From NCBI GenBank assembly GCA_026705025.1, contig JAPPBN010000028.1, forward strand, positions 1 to 10,165: a stretch of 10,165 nt of DNA, in the 5' to 3' direction. How positions within the stretch are numbered: the first letter of the stretch is position 1; every line of letters begins with the position of its first letter. Positions 7,127-10,165 of this stretch are shown here, piece by piece. The notes beneath the pieces were generated by a model. The model was given only the letters and a program-made list of their open reading frames with translations, was not told the DNA's origin and did not search any database. The position numbers and the translations under genes were made by a program. Source of the stretch: Bin125 sp026705025 (GTDB lineage: Bacteria; Chloroflexota; Dehalococcoidia; Bin125).

Positions 7127-7473
7127 TGGGCTTCTTCCAGCTCTTCCATCAGCCTGGGCAGCTGGGTCGACAGGCCGACCGCGTCCTCGATCGTGATCTG
7201 AAAGGCGACCCCGTCGCCATGCTCCTGATCCATGCCGCCGGCCGCCGCGATGCGCTCGAGGATGTCCCTCGCCCGCCCTTCCGCCACCAGGAACAGCACC
7301 ATATCCCGCCGCGCCGTCAGGTCCAGTCCCAGGAAGGTCTTCTCCGGCCTCAGTCCTTCGCCGCGGACGCCGCTGATGATCGTGTCGCCCGTCGCGCCAC
7401 CGGCTCGCGCCGCGTCGATGACCTCAGTAGTTTTGTCGTCGCTCACCAGCGCGACAACGAGCGCCATCTTCAT
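7123..7473 (-). CDS. P-II-like signalling protein (GlnB-like fold)
   Basis: A 116-residue protein resembling the P-II superfamily: an N-terminal strand MKMALVVALV, a helix, a T-loop-like stretch after SGVRGEG (about 34-52), a core strand DMVLFLV (57-63), and a B-loop-like segment GGMDQEHGDGVAFQI (79-93), the last recalling the G-x-G-D-G-x-x-F pattern. Family knowledge: P-II trimers bind ATP or ADP between subunits and use the T-loop to contact transporters or enzymes. Odd: the whole protein lacks tyrosine, so uridylylation of the classical T-loop Tyr51 is impossible, and the T-loop appears short. A charged tail (MEELEEAQ) follows the core. It therefore looks like a P-II-like regulator rather than GlnB or GlnK. 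AGGAG (7482-7486) lies 8 nt before ATG 7473, and the start overlaps the upstream DUF1538 stop by 4 bp. It likely controls those membrane proteins. Confidence 0.75.
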   Translation of the reverse strand: MKMALVVALVSDDKTTEVIDAARAGGATGDTIISGVRGEGLRPEKTFLGLDLTARRDMVLFLVAEGRARDILERIAAAGGMDQEHGDGVAFQITIEDAVGLSTQLPRLMEELEEAQ

Positions 7474-8252
7474 GATTCCATCTCCTGACGTTCCTTCCGC
7501 CTGCGCCAGCGCTCCACCCAGTCCGCACTGATGGCATAGCCTAATACCGTCATGATCGGGAAGACACTGGCAAACGCGATCAGTCCGAAACCGTCGATGA
7601 GCGGACTGCGCCCAGGTATGTTGGCGGCCAGTCCCAGCCCCAGGGCAGCTACGACTGGCACGGTTACGGTTGAGGTCGTGACGCCTCCGCTGTCATAAGC
7701 CAGCGGGACGATCGTGCGGCTGGCCAGGTACGTCTGCACGATGACGATCACGTAGGCTCCAACGATGTACCAGGGCAGCGGCGTGCCGGTCACGATCCGG
7801 AAACAGCCCAGAGCCACGCCGGCGGATACCCCTGCGGCCACCGCGATCCGCAAGCCCCAGGCCTTGACCGCGCCGCCGGAGACTTCTTCGGCCTTCAAAC
7901 CCACCGCGATCAGCGACGGCTCGGCCACGGTCGCTGCAAAACCTATCGCCCCCGCGAAGAGGTACACCAGCCAGTAGTCCTCCCAGCGCACCACGCCGCC
8001 TAGCGTCCGGGCCTCATCCGTTAGTTGCCGGGCCATCGTCTCCCCGATTGGGAACAACGCCTGGTCCAGCCCGATCAGGAAGAGCGCCAGCCCGAGCAAC
8101 ACCATCACGGACCCCGTGATGATGCCCGCAATGTTGGGCGGCTTGCGGCGCAGCACTGCCACCTGGAAGACGACGAGGATCGCGATGATTGGCGATACAT
8201 CGCGAAGCGTGTACAGCAAGGTCTCCCCGAACAGCGCCAGAGCATCCAGCAT
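7470..8252 (-). CDS. DUF1538 family membrane protein B
   Basis: A 260-residue multi-pass membrane protein of the DUF1538 family, for which I know no established function. Seen: hydrophobic segments at about 19-36, 41-62, 92-112, 132-153, 160-176, 193-210 and 222-244, and a basic, soluble tail (VERWRRRKERQEMES). Signature motifs are LFPIGE (66-71), FAATVAEPSLIAV (105-117), AYDSGGVTTSTVTVP (185-199) and DGFGLIAFASVFPIM (220-234). It is paralogous to the gene just upstream, with which it shares all these motifs. It differs by an insert before the third segment (about 78-92) and by lacking a short insert after the AEP helix. Start: ATG 8252 shares one base with the TGA of that gene (TGATG), a coupled start; the frame is open further upstream but only within the neighbour. 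Probably a transporter or channel subunit; substrate unknown. Confidence 0.85.
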   Translation of the reverse strand: MLDALALFGETLLYTLRDVSPIIAILVVFQVAVLRRKPPNIAGIITGSVMVLLGLALFLIGLDQALFPIGETMARQLTDEARTLGGVVRWEDYWLVYLFAGAIGFAATVAEPSLIAVGLKAEEVSGGAVKAWGLRIAVAAGVSAGVALGCFRIVTGTPLPWYIVGAYVIVIVQTYLASRTIVPLAYDSGGVTTSTVTVPVVAALGLGLAANIPGRSPLIDGFGLIAFASVFPIMTVLGYAISADWVERWRRRKERQEMES

Positions 8253-8986
8253 CACGACACCATTCCGTAGCCGAGCACGCAGATCATCGGCGTGAGACTG
8301 GCGAAGGCGATCAGGCCGAATCCGTCGAGCATCGGATTCCGCCCGCGGATCGCAGATGCCAAACCCACGCCCAGTGCGGTGATCAACGGCACCGTGATCG
8401 TGCTGGTCGTCACCCCGCCCGAGTCGTAGGCCACGCCCACAATCTCCTCGGGCGCGAACACGGTCATCACCATGACCAGGATGTAGCCGCCGATGATGAA
8501 CCGGTGAATCGGCCAACCCTTCAGAATGCGCAGCACTCCAAGCACGATGGCGAGCCCGACGGCGACCGCGACCACCACCCGCAATTCAAGGGCGTACTGG
8601 TCCTGGTCGGCTTCGCTGTAACCGATGAACCTCGCTTCCGCCGCCACTTCAGCGGCCTCGGCGGCCACCGCGATCAGCGCCGGTTCCGCCACCGTCGTGC
8701 CGAACCCGAGCGAGAAGGCGAGGGCGAGCAGCCAGAACGTGCTGCCCTTCTGCGCCATCCCTTGCGCCAACGCCTCGCCCAGCGGGAACAGTCCGCTCTC
8801 CAGACCCTGCACGAAGAGCGCCAGGCCGACAATGACACACACCAGCCCCACCGCGACGCTGGCCACATCGGGAAACGGCTGGCGGATTACGACCAGCTGG
8901 AACAGAAGGATCACGGCGAAGATCGGGAACAGATCTCGAACGGCGGCCAAGTGCCGCTTTGCCATGACCAGCGCGAAGTTCAGCAA
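8252..8986 (-). CDS. DUF1538 family membrane protein A
   Basis: A 244-residue multi-pass membrane protein and the first gene of the operon. Seen: an amphipathic N-terminus, then hydrophobic segments at about 19-34, 41-61, 84-107, 136-153, 164-178, 193-211 and 222-243. Motifs are LFPLGEAL (66-73), FGTTVAEPALIAV (95-107), AYDSGGVTTSTITVP (186-200) and DGFGLIAFASLTPMI (221-235). It carries an extra charged loop (about 117-132, EARFIGYSEADQDQY) absent from the downstream paralogue. TTG 8986 is chosen because GAGGAG lies 6 nt upstream; the next candidate, ATG 8965, has no ribosome site and would trim seven residues. Family knowledge: DUF1538 proteins are uncharacterised; I recall longer members carrying two copies of the domain, so this tandem pair could be the split, heterodimeric form. 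Likely an ion or small-solute transporter, by inference only. Confidence 0.83.
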   Translation of the reverse strand: MLNFALVMAKRHLAAVRDLFPIFAVILLFQLVVIRQPFPDVASVAVGLVCVIVGLALFVQGLESGLFPLGEALAQGMAQKGSTFWLLALAFSLGFGTTVAEPALIAVAAEAAEVAAEARFIGYSEADQDQYALELRVVVAVAVGLAIVLGVLRILKGWPIHRFIIGGYILVMVMTVFAPEEIVGVAYDSGGVTTSTITVPLITALGVGLASAIRGRNPMLDGFGLIAFASLTPMICVLGYGMVS

Positions 8987-9122
8987 TTCTGACTCCTCGT
9001 GCCCGGCCGCACGGTGTTCGTGCGTTTGCGCAGCGCGGCTGCACAACACGCAGAGACAAGGAACAGGGTATGCGTCAATCGGAGCGGGGAAGCAACCAAC
9101 CTGGGACACAGGAGAGCGTTGG
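8987..9122 (-). promoter_or_regulatory. 136-bp leader and intergenic region upstream of the DUF1538 operon, with a hairpin
   Basis: The gap lies between the zinc-ribbon gene and the TTG start of DUF1538 A. It contains an imperfect hairpin at 9026-9046 (GCAGC 9030-9034 pairing with GCTGC 9038-9042, loop GCG, extended outward by three or four pairs across one mismatch). There is no T-run next to it. A TTGACG sequence is present on the minus strand but has no good -10 at the right distance. The operon promoter may lie here, but I cannot place it. Confidence 0.3.
8993..8998 (-). promoter_or_regulatory. Ribosome binding site GAGGAG that decides the TTG 8986 start
   Basis: GAGGAG on the minus strand with a 6-nt spacer to TTG 8986. 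It is the strongest Shine-Dalgarno match in the operon and the reason for preferring a TTG start over the ATG seven codons downstream. Confidence 0.65.
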
Positions 9123-9659
9123 TCAGCTCGCGCTCCGGGCCGCTCCGCCGGAAGCCCGCCACTGGGCCCAGCGTTTGGCGAACATGTTCAGTCCCGCCCG
9201 ATAGGCGATGCCCTGGATCAGCACATTGCCGAAGAAGACACCGGCAAAGTAGCCGCCCAGGACGAGGAAGATGATCGCGAACGCCTTGGTCCAACCGGGC
9301 AGCAGCAGGATCATCAAGATTGATAGTCCGGTCGCGAGCAGGATGCCGGTCCACGCCGCAAGATGAACATACAGGCCTTCGCGCTTGCGCTTGGCTTGAT
9401 AAATCTGGGCCAGGTCGCGGTCAATCTTGTCGACTGCCGGGGTGCGATCGGTCGTCTCGTCGCATACCCCGCAGTATTCGGAATCTCCCAGGGGAGCGCA
9501 GCAGTAGCCGCAGAACCGGCCGATGTTGGGGGCGTTGCCAGCCCGAATCTCGGCGATCATCTCGTCCAGTTCAGCCGAGAACGGCACCTCGCGAGTCGGC
9601 ACGAAATCACCGTCGCGATATCTCGGCCTCGGAGTGTTCTGAGCGGTTCGCGTCGCCAT
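9123..9659 (-). CDS. Zinc-ribbon protein with two membrane segments, function unknown
   Basis: A 178-residue protein I do not recognise. Seen: a polar N-terminus; a compact zinc-ribbon-like motif with CGYC at 50-53 and CGVC at 63-66 (C54 is an extra cysteine); a charged helix (about 77-94, KIDRDLAQIYQAKRKREG); then two hydrophobic segments at about 97-120 and 125-151 separated by PGWTKA, followed by a basic, amphipathic tail (MFAKRWAQWRAS). This suggests a small membrane protein with a cytoplasmic metal-binding head. It starts 5 bp after the VOC stop, so the two are co-transcribed and probably translationally coupled; no clear ribosome site precedes ATG 9659. The frame is open upstream but only inside the VOC gene. 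The metal could equally be iron, and no partner is evident. Confidence 0.7.
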   Translation of the reverse strand: MATRTAQNTPRPRYRDGDFVPTREVPFSAELDEMIAEIRAGNAPNIGRFCGYCCAPLGDSEYCGVCDETTDRTPAVDKIDRDLAQIYQAKRKREGLYVHLAAWTGILLATGLSILMILLLPGWTKAFAIIFLVLGGYFAGVFFGNVLIQGIAYRAGLNMFAKRWAQWRASGGAARSAS

Positions 9660-9664
9660 GTGCG

Positions 9665-10120
9665 TCAGTCCGGCCAGTCGGCCGGTCGGCGTCCTGGCAG
9701 CCAGGAGTAAATCTGGACCAGCACACCGCCAGTGTCTCGGGGATGGATGAAGAACTGCTTCCACTCGAAGTCGGTGTAGGGCTCGCTGAGCGGTTCGATA
9801 CCCATTTCGTCGCGCACAAACTCACAGGCCGCGTCCGCGTCTTCCACCTCGACGGTGATGTGATGCATGCCCGGCCCGCGTTGGTCGATGAACCGCTGTA
9901 CGAACGACGACTCGTCGAACGGACCGATGATCTCCAGGCCCGTCTGGCGCCTGGGGAAATGGAACTGCGAGACCCTGAAGCCGCCCTCATGGGAAACGGT
10001 CCAGTGGTCGAGCTCCAGGCCGAACAGCTTGCCCCAGAATTGCGACGCAGCCTTCGGGTCTTCGGCTGCGATCGCCAGGTGGTCGAGCCGCACCCAACCA
10101 AGACCCTTCTGCTCCGCCAT
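9665..10120 (-). CDS. VOC family protein, methylmalonyl-CoA epimerase-like
   Basis: A 151-residue protein of the vicinal oxygen chelate superfamily, which uses two beta-alpha-beta-beta-beta modules to hold a divalent metal. Seen: RLDHLAIAAEDP (11-22, metal ligand H14), GLEIIGP (61-67, E63), GMHHITVEVEDADAA (84-98, H87) and FIHPRDTGGVLVQIY (124-138, Q136). The DHLAIA, HHITVEVED and HPRDTGGVL phrases are close to methylmalonyl-CoA epimerase. In that enzyme, as I recall, the ligands are His-Gln-His-Glu; here positions two and four read Glu and Gln, an exchange that keeps four ligands but may change chemistry. Epimerase, glyoxalase-like or a dioxygenase-like role all remain possible; no mutase or carboxylase genes lie in view. 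ATG 10120 is preferred to the in-frame TTG 10144 because GGAG lies 9 nt upstream of it. Confidence 0.8.
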   Translation of the reverse strand: MAEQKGLGWVRLDHLAIAAEDPKAASQFWGKLFGLELDHWTVSHEGGFRVSQFHFPRRQTGLEIIGPFDESSFVQRFIDQRGPGMHHITVEVEDADAACEFVRDEMGIEPLSEPYTDFEWKQFFIHPRDTGGVLVQIYSWLPGRRPADWPD

Positions 10121-10129
10121 GCGTCCCCG

Positions 10130-10133
10130 CTCC
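10130..10133 (-). promoter_or_regulatory. Ribosome binding site GGAG for ATG 10120
   Basis: GGAG on the minus strand, 9 nt from ATG 10120. It supports the shorter VOC protein; the in-frame TTG 10144 has no comparable site. Confidence 0.5.
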
Positions 10134-10143
10134 AATCGAGACA

Positions 10144-10149
10144 ATCTTA
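10144..10149 (-). promoter_or_regulatory. Possible -10 box TAAGAT for the VOC and zinc-ribbon pair
   Basis: TAAGAT on the minus strand within an AT-richer patch, about 24 bp upstream of ATG 10120. The predicted start point would leave a short leader containing GGAG. Any -35 box would lie past the right edge of the window. Confidence 0.3.
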
Positions 10150-10165
10150 TCCCACGCTCCGCATC

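Noticed and set aside
8253..8516. N-terminal extension of DUF1538 protein B
   Set aside because: It overlaps the C-terminal third of DUF1538 protein A in another frame and is a His/Arg/Asp-rich shadow. The coupled ATG 8252 begins the membrane-protein sequence.
9060..9100. TTGACG-like -35 box on the minus strand before the DUF1538 operon
   Set aside because: No acceptable -10 hexamer occurs 16-18 nt downstream, so a promoter cannot be supported.
8987..9109. Extension of DUF1538 protein A to ATG 9109
   Set aside because: The extra 41 residues are Cys/His/Arg-rich and unlike a membrane-protein N-terminus. TTG 8986 has a strong GAGGAG site.
9660..9764. Extension of the zinc-ribbon protein upstream of ATG 9659
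   Set aside because: It lies inside the VOC coding region in another frame and has no motif.

Overview
The window is high-GC bacterial chromosomal DNA, with strong G/C bias at third codon positions and GTG and TTG starts in use. It is densely packed and holds nine protein-coding genes. I see no rRNA, tRNA, CRISPR array, insertion sequence or phage gene. The gene content (a Mg-chelatase-like AAA ATPase next to a long VWA protein, a HypE-like AIR-synthase-family protein, a PEP-utilising enzyme, paired DUF1538 membrane proteins, a methylmalonyl-CoA-epimerase-like VOC protein) would suit Chloroflexota, possibly Thermomicrobia-like. That placement is inference from gene families, and Actinobacteria or Deinococcus-Thermus relatives are not excluded.

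Layout. (1) Positions 1-1956, minus strand: the first 652 residues of a PEP-utilising enzyme that runs off the left edge. It looks like the central plus phosphohistidine-swivel part of rifampicin phosphotransferase or PEP synthase, without the N-terminal ATP-grasp domain. (2) Positions 2017-6679, plus strand: a likely three-gene operon of HypE-like AIR-synthase-family protein, MoxR/Mg-chelatase-like AAA+ ATPase and a 721-residue VWA protein with a MIDAS site. A 60-bp divergent gap separates it from gene 1. (3) Positions 6716-8986, minus strand: a tightly overlapping four-gene operon, in transcription order DUF1538 membrane protein A, DUF1538 membrane protein B, a P-II-like protein and a two-CBS-domain protein, joined by overlaps of 1, 4 and 4 bases. 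It converges on the VWA gene with 36 bp between the stop codons. (4) Positions 9123-10120, minus strand: a VOC-family protein followed 5 bp later by a small zinc-ribbon protein with two membrane segments. A 136-bp gap separates this pair from the DUF1538 operon.

How the parts may work together. The AAA+ and VWA genes resemble the MoxR-VWA and magnesium-chelatase I/D arrangement, where a hexameric ATPase works with a MIDAS adaptor to remodel a protein or insert a metal. The HypE-like ATP-dependent enzyme upstream suggests an ATP-driven maturation step, but no substrate is visible. In the DUF1538 operon, two soluble proteins of nucleotide-sensing families are translationally coupled to two paralogous multi-pass membrane proteins. 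This is the arrangement expected of an allosterically gated transporter or channel, and it is the best candidate here for a poorly described system. All functional links between genes are inference from order and spacing.
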